Positions 33,637 to 46,000 of a stretch of DNA of 64,000 nucleotides are shown in pieces. This DNA comes from Bromus sterilis (taxonomy: Eukaryota > Streptophyta > Magnoliopsida > Poales > Poaceae): assembly GCA_950022295.1 (NCBI GenBank), contig OX465600.1:313048031-313112030 (forward strand), in the 5' to 3' direction. The notes under the pieces are model-generated. The model saw only the letters and a program-made list of their open reading frames with translations. It searched no databases and was not told where the DNA came from. The stretch's first letter is position 1; each line of letters starts with the position of its first letter. A program made the translations under genes and the position numbers.

Positions 33637-34895
33637 CTTGAATTGTATAGTTAGGGGGTATAAGCCATTTATACCAAGTGCATACCTCGGTTGTAAATCT
33701 CAGAGTCAACCATTTCTTCCCTGCAATTGCATAGACTATATAATGATTAGGAGATGTACAAGGATAATCTAGCAAGCATTAGAAAAATGCTACAAGGATA
33801 ATGCACAAAGAGATCCTGCAGACTCATGAAAAGATCAGAAAGAACTAAGAATGATTAATATGCTACTGAAAATTACTGCAAGATTACAATTCTCATAGTC
33901 TAAACATAGTAGAGTGGTATCTCACTTGCCCCCATAAGTGAAGCGCAACATAAATGCAGAGGCAATCAATGATAATAGGTTTGCTCATAGAAAAAACCCC
34001 AGTATAACCAACACGCAAAAAAACATGCAATCATACAGATTTAAGACATGGACAGTCCAGGTAAGTAACTACAACATGAGTATCACAATGCGTGATAAAT
34101 TTTTACAGTGTACAAGTTCAGTTACTTGAAATTAGAGATGCAATCCAATCAAACTAAACATGATTTGGTGGTCGGGCGATACATGATCGATGGAGGAGTA
34201 AGAGCATGAGCATGAGGAGGGCGACCGGGATGTTACCGGAACAGGGTGAGCGGTGAACCGAAGAGGCGCGGCTACCAGGGAGGGAGCCAGCCGACGTACA
34301 CAGTCTAGGCCGCCACGCACAGTATACGAAAGGGAGTTGCACCGCGTAGGCCGCCACGTGTGGTATACGGAAGGGGGCCGGGGCTGCGCCGTGTTGGCCG
34401 CCGCGCAAGTTGCCGGCTCCGTCTAGGCCGTAGAGCTAGGAGGAGCAAGTAGGGATTTGAACAAGAAAGGGGGGATGCGGCTTTTGGTTGTGGACGGAGG
34501 GGGAAGGTGTTAGATATTTGACTCGGTTGGCGAAATTTTTCTTTTGTGGGGGGAGGAGACTGGCAGGAGATGTGATATCGCAGACGAATCTAAAAATACA
34601 ATTGTATGGGTTATAGTCTTGTGGCAAACAAACATTCTTTTGTACCCGTGTGAGATGATACGAGAAACCTTTGGTAGGTGGGGTGCTAGTTACGTGTCAG
34701 ATGATCATAAACGTTTCTGCATTATAAATTGTGTGTAATATACTTGAATAAATATCCAACCAATCAGGTCGCATCACCAGCTTCTCACGGAGCACGGTAA
34801 GATCCAACGACTATCGTTCGGCGCTATGGTTACATCTAACGGCCCTAGTTTTGTGCTAGGGTTATGAGATACCCTACTGGTTTTTGAGACGGTCA
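33637..34895. other. Flank upstream of the B3 gene
   Basis: AT-rich to 34140 with possible small minus-strand exons. From 34150 to 34440 it is GC-rich, with a degenerate repeat (TAGGCCGCCACG.. GTATACG(A/G)AAGGG, two to three copies at 34308-34415). This could be the 5' region of the minus-strand gene. Nothing beyond that is recognised up to the E4 target site (TSD ACGGG 34896-34900). Confidence 0.35.
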
Positions 34896-34900
34896 ACGGG

Positions 34901-35400
34901 TGACGAGGGGATACTCCCACGACTCCTCTGCGTGAGGGTACCAGGTGCGTGTCAAGAAGACATGCCCACTAGAAGCTTCGGTGGCCCAAGATCAGCCCAC
35001 CCAAAGCACCAACGGTTGCACCGACATGGAGTCCAAGACGATACGGAGTCCAAGGTGTGACCGCCAATATCAAGCTAGATTAGGCAACTATTTCTATAAA
35101 CCTAGATGGATTCCTCGGGACCTAGCCTAGTATATAAAGGATGGGAGAGGGGACGTCTAGGGCACTCAATATCGCATAGCAATATTCTTGGCTAGAGCAA
35201 TCTTGCCGAGACCTCCACTGTAATCACCTCCACCATATAATACATCGAGCAGGAAATAGGAGTTTTACCGATCGAGCGCCCTGAACCTGGGTAAATCCTT
35301 GTCTCCTGTTAGCCGACGAGATCACCAACCTTGCACTCCTTCTCTTACAATCAAACCCAGGCTTCCTAGCCATGGGATTTGCCGAGGCTATACCTCATCA
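34901..35400 (+). repeat. E4 5' LTR
   Basis: 500 bp, TGACGAGGGGATAC to CCTCATCA. It is very similar to 48813-49313, with roughly 5% differences by eye. Confidence 0.88.
35131..35139 (+). promoter_or_regulatory. TATA box in E4 LTR (also 49043-49051)
   Basis: TAGTATATAAAGG, present in both LTRs about 230 bp from the LTR start. Confidence 0.6.
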
Positions 35401-35420
35401 ATTGGCGCCGACCGTGGGGA
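35401..35420 (+). promoter_or_regulatory. E4 primer-binding site
   Basis: ATTGGCGCCGACCGTGGGGA immediately after the LTR, the common Triticeae Gypsy primer site. Confidence 0.8.
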
Positions 35421-37850
35421 AGACGCAGGTAGGAGTCATGATCTCGGCGGTGCCCTCACCAGCAGCCAGCAACTCGGCGACTTCACCAGCACTGGACGCG
35501 TCCATGGCTCGAGCAGAATCCGATAACCCCGGTTTCTTCGCGGTCCTCCCGATTTTGCAGTCGGTCTTTGCAGATCTGTGCACAGGCGTTGATCTAACAT
35601 TCGGTGGGAACTAGATCTACGTCAACCGATGGGGCACCCTCCGTCTTACAGACCAAGCCCGGTCACCCACAGCATCAACTGCGACACAACAACGACCAAG
35701 AACGAAGCCAAGATACCCCAACTAGAACCACCCACCCGCACGGCGACTCTCTGAGTCGTCCGCGCCTCCCTCCTCAGTCCGATATTCCATAGCACTCGCA
35801 ACAACCAAGACGAAGCAATCGAGTGGGAAAGCTTCAGCAACAACGCAACTCGGCCAAGAAGCAGGGCACCATTTCAGGTGTACATGACGAACCCCGGCGC
35901 TCCAGCCTCAGATGACAGGGGCAAAAGCGTTGACCCCAAAAATTACGGAGGAACCAACACAGTCGGTAGGAACAGTGCGCCTGCCAGTGACGTCCCGCCA
36001 ACAATCACCCTCAGCGCGCACCCGAGTCCATACCACAAAAAGGCGTAAGGGTAGGAGGAAGCAACCACACAAGCGCCCCGCCCAGCGGCAACACTGGGAG
36101 AATTAACCAGGCGAACGATCAACCCGAATGCAGCAAACACACTGCCTCCGCTGCGACAACGAAGCGGAAAAATTCCAGAGAGAGAATCATCTTGTCCAGA
36201 GAAGCAATGGACAGGGTGCAAGATGCAGTTGACCACGGCAGGCTCCTACCTCGGGACGCCCCACGTGACGAGCTTATGGTGTATAACAAAATATCAAGAG
36301 ACATCGCAAAAGAAAACAGGAGGATTCAGTTGGAGCTCGAAGAACGATGAAGAGTCGCGGATGAGTCGAGTGCCAGGCGCCAGGCACTCTCATAGGATTC
36401 CTCTGACTACAGATCCCCTTACTAGCGCAAGTCCAGATTCCACAACATGCATCGAAAAGATAAAGACACAGTCACTCGCAACTTGAACTACATATTCAAA
36501 CTCGAAGACGACGATGGTGAAGACGAAGAGCAACTCACACCAGCCAAAGCACTCGTCGCCGCAAAAACGTACCTCCACTACGCGCAAACCGGAGAAAAAG
36601 AGGAAGCACACCGCAACACTGCCAGAGCGCTTAAACTCATGAACGGCGCACTCATCGCATCAGCGCCCAAAAAGGCACACGCAAGGCAAAAGACCCGAGA
36701 GAGATCACCAGGAGGAGACCCAAGATCACCTGACGATGACGATGAAGACTACCGCCGCAACCACCCCGACCGCAACGCAGATCGTGACCGGGACAATCCT
36801 GGAAGCCGAAGGCATGACAACCAATGCCGCGACGCTTGATACGACATCACAAAAAACAAAGTCAACCGAGGACGCCGCAGGCGCGCAGCCTGGGGAGAGC
36901 ACTTGGACGCATCAGAATCAGACAGAGACTCCTGACCCTGCAGAGTAATCTGTTTCACATGAGCAATACGCGAGACCCGAATGCCTGAAGGATTCAATTT
37001 AAACTCAACAACACACAAGTATGACAGACTCGAGGAACCAGAGGGTTGGTTAGACGATTACCTAACAACAGTAAAATTCCAGCGCGGCACCAACACCACA
37101 GCTATGCGGTACGTGCAACTCATGCTCGAAGGATCAGCAAGCCATTGGCTGAAAAACTTGCAGCGTGGGTCCATCAGTTCGTGAAGGCAATTCCGCTACG
37201 CATTCATCGAAAACTTCAAGTCAACGTACAAGCGGCCAGCATCACTCGAAGAACTGAGACCCTGTAGGCAAGGAACCTGAGAGTCACTGAGAACATACAT
37301 ACAATGGTGGACCATACTAAAAAACTTCGTCCAGGATATATTAGACGAGAGCGCCATAGATGCATTCAGACGAGCACTTCAGCGCATCACCTTCAAGGAA
37401 TAGGTTGGATATCTCAAAGTCCGTACCCTCGCGCAGTTACTGGAACACGCCAACAACTGGGCCGATGGAGAGGACTCTATACGCAACGAAGAAGAAATCC
37501 CGGCAGCTCGCGATGATCGCGACTACGACTACTACGGTGGCGACAGAGGCTTCGACCGAAGAAGGAAATGACCCAGGCACAACTTCTACGACGACAGAGG
37601 ACCTGACATGGTCGCGGTTGGCTTCCCAGGCGACAAGGATGTCAGGCGCCATGACGAAAATAGGCCACCAAGAAGAGACAACCAAGACGGCTCGCCGCAC
37701 AACCAAAAGCGAGAATGGCGATCACGGCAACCACGCGACGACTCCCGAGCACTCCGCTCGATAAAAGACCAGCTCTACGGACCCTGTACATTCCATGGAT
37801 ACAAGGAAGAGCACGGAGAATACAGATCAGGACACACACTGTGAAATTGT
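35421..37850 (+). pseudogene. gag: E4 gag
   Basis: Many in-frame stops and shifts. The N-terminal half (35600-36950) is low-complexity, charged and Pro/Gln-rich. The gag core begins near 36981 (MPEGFNLN...YDRLEEPEGWLDDYL), with the conserved LEGSASHWLKNL and FRYAFIENFKSTYKRP in the next frame piece. Arg/Asp-rich DDRDYDYYGG and a degenerate zinc knuckle (CTFHGYKEEHGEY...) close it near 37850. It is structural, and non-functional here. Confidence 0.65.
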
Positions 37851-37964
37851 AGATGTTTCAACGAGCTCTCAGAAGAGCGCAGTCGGAAGGCACCACCCGC
37901 TCCTCAACCACTCGCAAACATCGTCCCCGGGAAGATCGCACACGACGCACCTCCGGATCCTCCC

Positions 37965-38711
37965 ATGCCACCAAGGCAAGTTGCCACCATCCAGAAAAGG
38001 TGCGAAGCACCCGAGGAAGAGGACGCATACCCAATAGGACATGGACGGATCTGCATGATCCAGGAAGAAAGGCCATCAAATAGACAGCAGAAGCAAGTCT
38101 CTCGACAAGTCTATCTGGCAGCCACCTCGTACCCAGCAATACCAGAATTCTTCCGTGGATCAGAGACTGACATCACTTTCTCTCAAGAGGACCATCCACC
38201 AGCTATCCCTCGACCAGGACACGCTGCACTAGTACCCGAAGCACTAATTGGGAACTATGACATGTCGCGCGTGTTCATGGATGGGGCCAGCGGCATCAAT
38301 ATCATATTCACCAAAACCTTGGAAGAGATGTTCATCCCAACCTCCATACTCAAGACTTCAAGCACGACCTTTCACGGAATCGTACCAGGCATAGTAGTCT
38401 ACCCCATGGGAAAAATAAGCCTCGAGGTGGTCTTTGGGAACGAAAGAAACTTCAGAAAGGAGACCCTGGACTTTGAGGTGGTCGACTGGAGATCGCAGTA
38501 CCACGCCATACTCGGCCAACCGGCCTTTGCGCGGTTCATGGCCATCCCTCACTACGCATACCTCAAGCTAAAGATGCTAGGACCAAGAGGAGTAATCACC
38601 ATCAGCGGCAGCTTCATCAGGTCAGAACGCCGTGACAAGGAGTTCCACAAGATCTCAGAAGCTTTTGGGGCACACCAAAAACACGAAGCAGTAGACGAGA
38701 CGACAACGTAG
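37965..38711 (+). pseudogene. E4 retropepsin-like protease
   Basis: A 248-codon open stretch with VFMDGASGINIIF (catalytic Asp kept; GGSS of E2 is GASG here), TTFHGIVPG, VYPMGKISLEVVFG and AILGQPAFARFMA, ending at TAG 38709-38711. It is about 45-50% similar by eye to the E2 protease. The polyprotein ends here: no RT motifs follow. Confidence 0.7.
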
Positions 38712-38940
38712 AAGATGCACCATGACGAGCCCTGAAGAACACGCAAGAACCACCAGAGCAATGACAACAATGTAGAAGTTAGCGCCTCACGCTTCTTTTA
38801 CCCAGTATCTTAGCAGGAATTTTAAATTCCTAGGGCTATTAAGCCATCGATCCAAACAAGGCTATTCAGCCATTAGTGTAAGAACCTTAGGGAAGCAGCA
38901 ATAAAAATAAGCTTTCCCCAAGTACCATACATCCCCAGCT
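38712..38940. other. E4 spacer after protease
   Basis: Short non-coding stretch leading into the tandem array. Nothing recognised. Confidence 0.4.
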
Positions 38941-39905
38941 GGCACTCGGGGGCTTGCGCACTTAAGCCACCCTTCGAGGTGTTTTTCGCTCATGCGACTC
39001 GAAATAATTTGGCACTCGGGGGGCTTGCGCACTTAAGCCACCCTCCGAGGCATTTTTCGCTTACGCGACTCAAAATAATATGGCACTCGGGGGGCTTGCG
39101 CACTTAAGCCACCCTTCGGGGCGTTTTTCGCTCATGTGACTCGAAATAATCTGGCACTCGGGGGCTTGCGCACTTAAGCCACCCTCCGAGGCATTTTTCG
39201 CTTATGCGACTCGAAATAATATGGCACTCGGGGGGCTTGCGCACTTAAGCCACCCTCCGAGGCGTTTTTCGCTCACGCGACTCAAAATAATCAGGCACTC
39301 GGGGGCTTGCGCACTTAAGCCACCCTGCGAGGCATTTTTCGCTTACGTGACTCGAAATAATATGGCACTCGGGGGGCTTGCGTACTTAAGCCACCCTCCG
39401 AGGCGTTTTTCGCTCACGCGACTCGAAATAATCTGGCACTCGGGAGCTTGCGCACTTAAGCCACCCTCCGAGGCGTTTTTCGCTCACGCGACTCGAAATA
39501 ATCTGGCACTCGGGGTCTTGCGCACTTAAGCCACCCTCCGAGGCAGTTTTTCGCTCACGCGACTCGAAATAATCTGGCGCTCGGGGTCTTGCACACTTAA
39601 GCCACCCTCCGAGGCGTTTTTCGCTCACGCGACTCAAAATAATTTGGTACACCGGGGCTTGCGCACTTAAGCCACCCTCCGAGGCGTTTTTCGCTCATGG
39701 GACTCGAAATAATCTGGCACTCGGGGGCTTGCGCACTTAAGCCACCCTCCGAGCCATTTTGTGCTCACGCGACTCGAAATAATCTGGCACTTGGGGGCTT
39801 GTGCACTTAAGCCCCCCTCCGAGGTGTTTTTTCGCTCACACGACTCGAAGCAATCTGGCACTCGGGGGCTCGCACGCTTAAGACACCCCTCGAAGCATGT
39901 TTATA
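38941..39905. repeat. 14-copy tandem array, 70-71-bp unit
   Basis: Unit: GGCACTCGGGGGCTTGCGCA, CTTAAGCCACCCTCCGAGG, CGTTTTTCGCTCACGCGACT, CGAAATAATCT. Units start near 38941, 39011, 39082, 39153, 39223, 39294, 39364, 39435, 39505, 39576, 39646, 39716, 39786 and 39857. Each contains CTCGGGGGCT, nearly the element's own polypurine tract (CTCGGCGGCTAC at 48801-48812). ORFs in it on either strand are artefacts. Confidence 0.92.
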
Positions 39906-40077
39906 GCTAAATCACCAAACCGGCAGCAAGGAGACGAGCTTATATTTGCAAAGCATCAACCAAGGGGACGACATATACAAATTGCATCAAGTTCTACGGA
40001 TCAGCCTCTTACTTCACCTTTTAACATCGAGCCCCAAGCACACGGTCGGTCTCCTCATACACCTTTTCCACTATTAC
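39906..40077. other. E4 spacer, putative 3' UTR of the antisense gene
   Basis: AT-rich compared with its neighbours. It lies just downstream (minus strand) of the stop of the antisense gene. No frame recognised. Confidence 0.35.
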
Positions 40078-43000
40078 TCACGAAGGTTCAGTCGCAACTT
40101 TATAATGTTCGGACATTGGCTCATCCCGACCACATGGAGGGCCACAGGCTGTCTGCATGAGGTCCACCCCAGGCCAATGCGTTCGAACCAGCGCTAAAGC
40201 ACATCGTGCACCCGCCTGAATCTGATGCTTCACTGCACGACGAACTTCCAACGGATGAGAAAACACATGGCAAAGCTTCTCCAAAGTCGCCGGAACTGGA
40301 TCCAAGGGATACATCTCCGTGAAGATATTGTGAAATAGCCTATGGCAGTATTCAATAGCCTTGGGAACCTTGTTGGCCCGCAAACGAAGAATGGCGAAGG
40401 CACGAGCTTTATCCCTATCCACCCATAAGGGATTGTTGGCTTGAAAGGTTGGGTCATCCAGATGAGACAATTCAGATTGCACTGCCTCCGCCTCTGCGCG
40501 AGCACTACCAGACGCAACTTCAAGGAAAAAACAGAAAAGTGAGCTTGGACAATTCAAACAAGCTTACACAACAGAGCACCCGAAACTCACTTTCCATAAC
40601 ACTCGACAGTTTAGGCAGCCAGGCCACCAAGCCATCGAGCATTGCCTCCGCTCGTTCTCGCTTTGAGCGCTGAACCGCAGCAACACCCTTGAGTCGGCTA
40701 CTCTCAAGTTCAGCGTCTTTAAGACGAACCCGAAGGGACTCGTACGCATCCTTGCGAGCTTCCTCCCTCAAAGATTTCCAAGCACGAGAAACTCTCGAGG
40801 CAGCCTACCGCACGAAGAAAAGAAGAAGTCAAGACCCAGCAATCAGAAAAGCCCCAGGGGCCGGAAATCAACCAAGCATTCTCAAGCATCTTCCAAACAA
40901 AAGGGAGTTCATTACAAAAGCAACGTCACTGATAGATACAACATCACACAAAGAACAGAAAATCCTACTAACTACTCAGCGTCCTCAAGAGTGCGAGCAA
41001 GCTCCTCCACAACCTTCTGCAAACGGCGAGGCAGGTCAGTGGCCCGGAGCCCCTGCTCGGCAGTATATGCGGGCACAGACGAGACCATGGAATCATAGTC
41101 AATCGACGCACCATGGCTTAAGAGAACCATAAACGACGTCGCAAGACCACTCACCACGCTCCATCGGATGAAGCCCTGTGAAAAACTTCCATCCTTGCCA
41201 AACGCACTCGCTAGGAAACCGAGACCTCGAGGAACTGCAGCCTCTGGGAATACACCCTCGTGCAGAAACTCGAGGACGGCAGATGCCTCTCCAGTCGCCG
41301 TCGTAGCGGATTCCATAGCACCGTCCACGGCGTGGACAACACCACAAAGGACACCAGAACCCTCCGAAGCAGCACCTGAAGGCTCAGCACTGACAGCACC
41401 TGCAAGAACAACACGGTCAAAAGCTGCACAAAGCTAAAGAGAGTGGCAAGCACAAGAAAGGAAACTAACCCGCCAACGCATAAGTAGGGGTACGGAGGCG
41501 CGCAGCCTCAGCTGTCTCGGCCCATTCCGCATGCTGCAGCCGCTCCTCCACTCCTCGCCACACCGCAGCTCGAGTTCACGTTCCTTTGACTCCAGACTGC
41601 TACGAAGCAGCTCAAGCTCAACCTCCAGCTTGGCAACCCGCTTCTTAGCAATCTTCTTCCGAGCTGCATACAAAAACGGGCCCTATAAGCGCCTACCAAG
41701 CCAGGAGATAAAATGCACACAGAGCAAGAAGACACAAACCGGCCATCTGGTCTAGCTTGGCTTGAGCCTCGTCACGGCCAAACCTGTACCGATCAACCTC
41801 ATTCAAGACACGCTCGCACACCTTGAAGAGCGGCTACAATAGTAGAAGAAACACAGTTCAGTCAGTAAACACAAAAAACATTAAGGCTACGACCAATCAC
41901 AAAATGGTTGCTCGCAGCCTCGGGGCCTACTCCCATCGGGAGCGTTGGCGCGCACCCGATAGATCATAAAAACAGAAGTCGCCAGAACAGGGAAAACAAA
42001 GACGAAACTGACCTGCTTGGCCATGCGGTCGAAGAAAGCGACCTTGTCTTTCGGCAGTAAGCTCCTCCTTCTCCAGAGTGCACAGGAAAGGAATAGAAGT
42101 AGATGAGGAAGGGGCACTCGACGACGGAACAACACCAGCAGCCGATGGGCGAGAGTCGTCGACTGAGCCGCCCATAGGAGTTGGCAAAGGGCCCGACTCA
42201 TGCCCCACCATAGATCCTGACCCTGCCGCGGGAGGAAACCGCGATGGAGGCACCCGCAACAGCTTGAGTCCTGGAAGAAATCAGCGTCACAACAAAGCAA
42301 AACAAAACAAGATCGAAGAATTCAGCAACACACCACACCAACCTGGAAACAACATCACCTGGATGAAGAGGAAGAAAAAATCTTGGCCTGTTGCGGCCAC
42401 CCAGAGGAGGATGAGGCATGACATCACTGACACTAGAAGTCTTGTCCCCACCCCTAGGAGACGAAGAACTCACCGGCGTTGGAGGGCGAGACCGTTTGTA
42501 CCGCTCGCGTAGCGTTACCTGATCCTCTTCATCAACCATAGATGGTTGAGAAGCAGCCTCCCCATCGAAATTTTGGCCGACACCCTCTCCTGCCAGAGGC
42601 GCAGAGGGAACAGACGCATCTTCCACATCCTCTTGCATATCGGCAGTCTCAGGCTGCGGCGGATAATTCAGCACAGGAGCATGGCCCTGCAAGAAAAGCA
42701 CAGAACAAAGAAGCAAAGTTAGAAAATCCAAACACAAAGAACAAAAGATACAACTACAAGCGACACAATACCTCCGGGAGTGGCACATCAGCAGCATGTG
42801 GAACCACAAAGCTCACGAGTTGTGACACCCCCGATTTGCGATCATGTACTAACCATACATGCACTGTACACGATCGAAATCAGGGAGTCACCGTGGGAAT
42901 ATCACAACACAACTCCAGAGACAAATATGATAAAGTCTTTATCTTACAAGCCAAGGGTCACGAGGACCCGAATACATAAGTCATACAAGCCATAATATCT

Positions 43001-46000
43001 GAGTACAGACATAGTCAGTCAAGTTTAGCCTTAAGTAGGCTAGCACAAACATGACATAGATCGAAAAGGTGAGGCCTCCTGCCTGGGAACCTCCAAACTA
43101 CTCCTGGTCGTCAGGGATCTCCACGTCGTAGTAGGCACCTCCGGGGTACTCCTGCTCCTGGGCTCCAACGTCTGATTGCAGCAATCATGTATAGAAAACA
43201 AAGATAGAAAAGCAAGAGGGGGTGAGTATCTGGTATACCCGCGAGACTTACGTTCGCATCTAAGCATTTATGCAATTGTATAAAATGGAAAGGGGAGGCT
43301 ACATAGTGGACTAAACTTCAGAAAACCAGAATAACGATGAGAAGCTAGGCCTATCGAAGACTAGCATCTTCAAGCGATCTTGCGGCATTAGGGGAGAATA
43401 GAAAACAGTTTATAAGGTTGTATTGATAATGATATTTATAGTAGTAATAACATCAAGTCCCGAGATCCCTTCTCGACAACCCTGCGAGAAAGCAATCCTG
43501 GGAACAATAACAACAGTTCATAATATAGCAATAATAGTTCAAGTTGTAGTTGCGGTTACAAATACAACACTGAGCGTCCTGTTACCGTGGAGACGGCAAT
43601 CCGAATAGGTTTCATCCTTGCAGGGGCTGCACTACTGTTACCCTACACACTCGGACCCCCGGGTCTCGTACACCTTATTCAGGCATGTCCAACCAAGGTA
43701 ATCCGACACGTCGTAAACCATCCTAGGCTCAACAAAGAGGTCAACCCGCCGGTCTAAATCCTAAGTGCGTAGAGGTCTTGGGCCATCGCCCTTTGCACTC
43801 CTGCATGGTGCGTGGGTGGTCGGTGAAGCAGACCCAACCCTGTCTCAGCAAAAGCACATGCGGTCCAATCTCGGCAATCAGCCCGCAATTGATGTTGACG
43901 TCTAAATATCTTTCGAACGATAAATCTACGACGCTGAGGAGCCCATACTTGTAATCCCGCGTGGAGGTAGTGCGTATAGGTCAGTGGCCATCTCAGATCA
44001 CTGACATCGATCCATTAAGCGCATTAATATTAACAACTCGCGGAGACCACCGTGATCATTGCGCCGACTGGGTAACTCATGGACAACGAACAAGAGCCAG
44101 GTCCACCTCTCTCTCCAAGCAGTATCCACCTGCCCTGTCGTCCCATCATATCTCGCGGGTATCCTTAGGGGTGGCCCGTCTCCTTACCTTAATTCGCGAA
44201 TGACCTGGAAGTCGCCCGACTTTCGTGGTTCAAAGGGTATATCGTGGACAACGAACAGAGTCCAGGCCCATCGTACACCGATAAGTGCCTACCCTGTCGT
44301 CCCATCGCAATACCTATCGCGGGCATCGTTTGGTCACCCGACTCCTTACCTTGTCTTGCGTCCGATGAAGTTGCAATAATGTAAAGTCCCGCGTTCACTC
44401 CCCAGAGTGATCGCGGCCCGATAGCTAAGCATAGCATACTGACAAGGGCGTAGGGCCAACTGATGTAATTGCTTATCTAGAGTAGCATAGGACAAGGTAG
44501 GGTACAATCATATGGGCGACAAAAACAGGCTATGCAATAGAATAGGACGTAACATAATAGCAGCAATAGCAATGCCTAATGCAAGAAATGTACGGAAAAG
44601 ATAGGCGATATCTGGGGAAGGGGAATGGCTTTGCTTGCCTGTAAGCTCAGAAGTAGTAGTCTGGTCGTTGACGTAGTCGTCGTACTTGGCAGTGTCATCG
44701 GCGGCAGTCGCGGGTTCTACCAGAAGGAAGGGGGAAGAAACAGTAAATATACTGCAAACAATATGCAACACAGATGCATTGTTATCGGTGTTCTAATGCA
44801 GTGTTAGATTTTTGCTCGGAGCGGGAATTTATCCGGGGATGAACTGTCAGCTCCGGGTGATTATCGACAGACAAACCGGAGGGGGAATGTTTCGTGTTCG
44901 GTATGTTTGAGGAGGGTGGTAGACATATAGATATCATATTCTTATTCGTTGTATTTTTCTGATCAACTTTCATGTATAAATTATTTTGATCTGACTTACG
45001 GTTTAAAATATATTGATCTTCAAAGCTTTATTCAATTTATAAACCTTTATGGAATTTCTTTTATTATTTAATTAAACATTATCCAGAACAGTGTAGTTTG
45101 AATGGTCAAACCTGACTAGTGGGTCCCACTGGTCAGCCTCTAGATATTTAAAAATACTCTTTTCTACTTAAACAGTGGGCCGACATGTCATTCTCTGGAC
45201 ATTTATAAAATTATTTTTATTTAATCAAATAGCAATGGGGCCTAGCTGTCATTGAGACAGAGACATAATTAATCAATTTAATTTATTCCAGGGTTAACTT
45301 AAGTGCCTGGGCCCACATGTAATAGATTGAAGGGTTATTTTCATTTTAATTTAAATAGAGGCTTAATTAAAGTGCAGGGCCCACATGTAATACACACACG
45401 GGTATTTAGATTAGTGCTAATCAGGTTCCTGACCATGGGGGCCCACATGTCGGTGACACTGGAACGCATGCATCTAGGGCACTGGAACGCATGCATCGCT
45501 AGCAATGGCAGCGACCAGAGCATGGAAGAAGGGGGAAACCAAACGGGGATTAGCGGGCGGCAACGAGCATTTGGTGGTGCCCTAGATGCTCACCGGAAGG
45601 GTGTAGGGCCTACCAGCGGGCTCGGGGAAGGCTCGTAGGAGCCAGAATCGGAGTCTATCTCCGGCGGGGCAGAGGAAGAAGACGACGATGATTCGTTGCG
45701 CATGAGGGCTTCGGGCTCGATTCCTCGCGCTGGAAGACGAAGACGTCCACGGCGCGGCGACTTGACAAGGGTGGGCGGCACGGGGTGGCCGCTGGCCATG
45801 GCGGCGCACGATGGTGGCAACGGCGGCCTCGGTCACGGGAGGAAACGAGAAAGATAGACGAGTGAGAGGGGGGAAATGGACGGGGAGCTCGCCAGATGGT
45901 GGGTGGGGGTTGCCCTTATCTCTACGCGCACGCACATGGGAGGAGGGGGCCAGTAGTGGCGCAGAGCGCGGCCATGGCGCCACGGAGCTAGGCAGGTGAG

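Noticed and set aside
38941..39905. CRISPR-like array of regular repeats
   Set aside because: Units are contiguous tandem repeats without unique spacers, in a plant retrotransposon.
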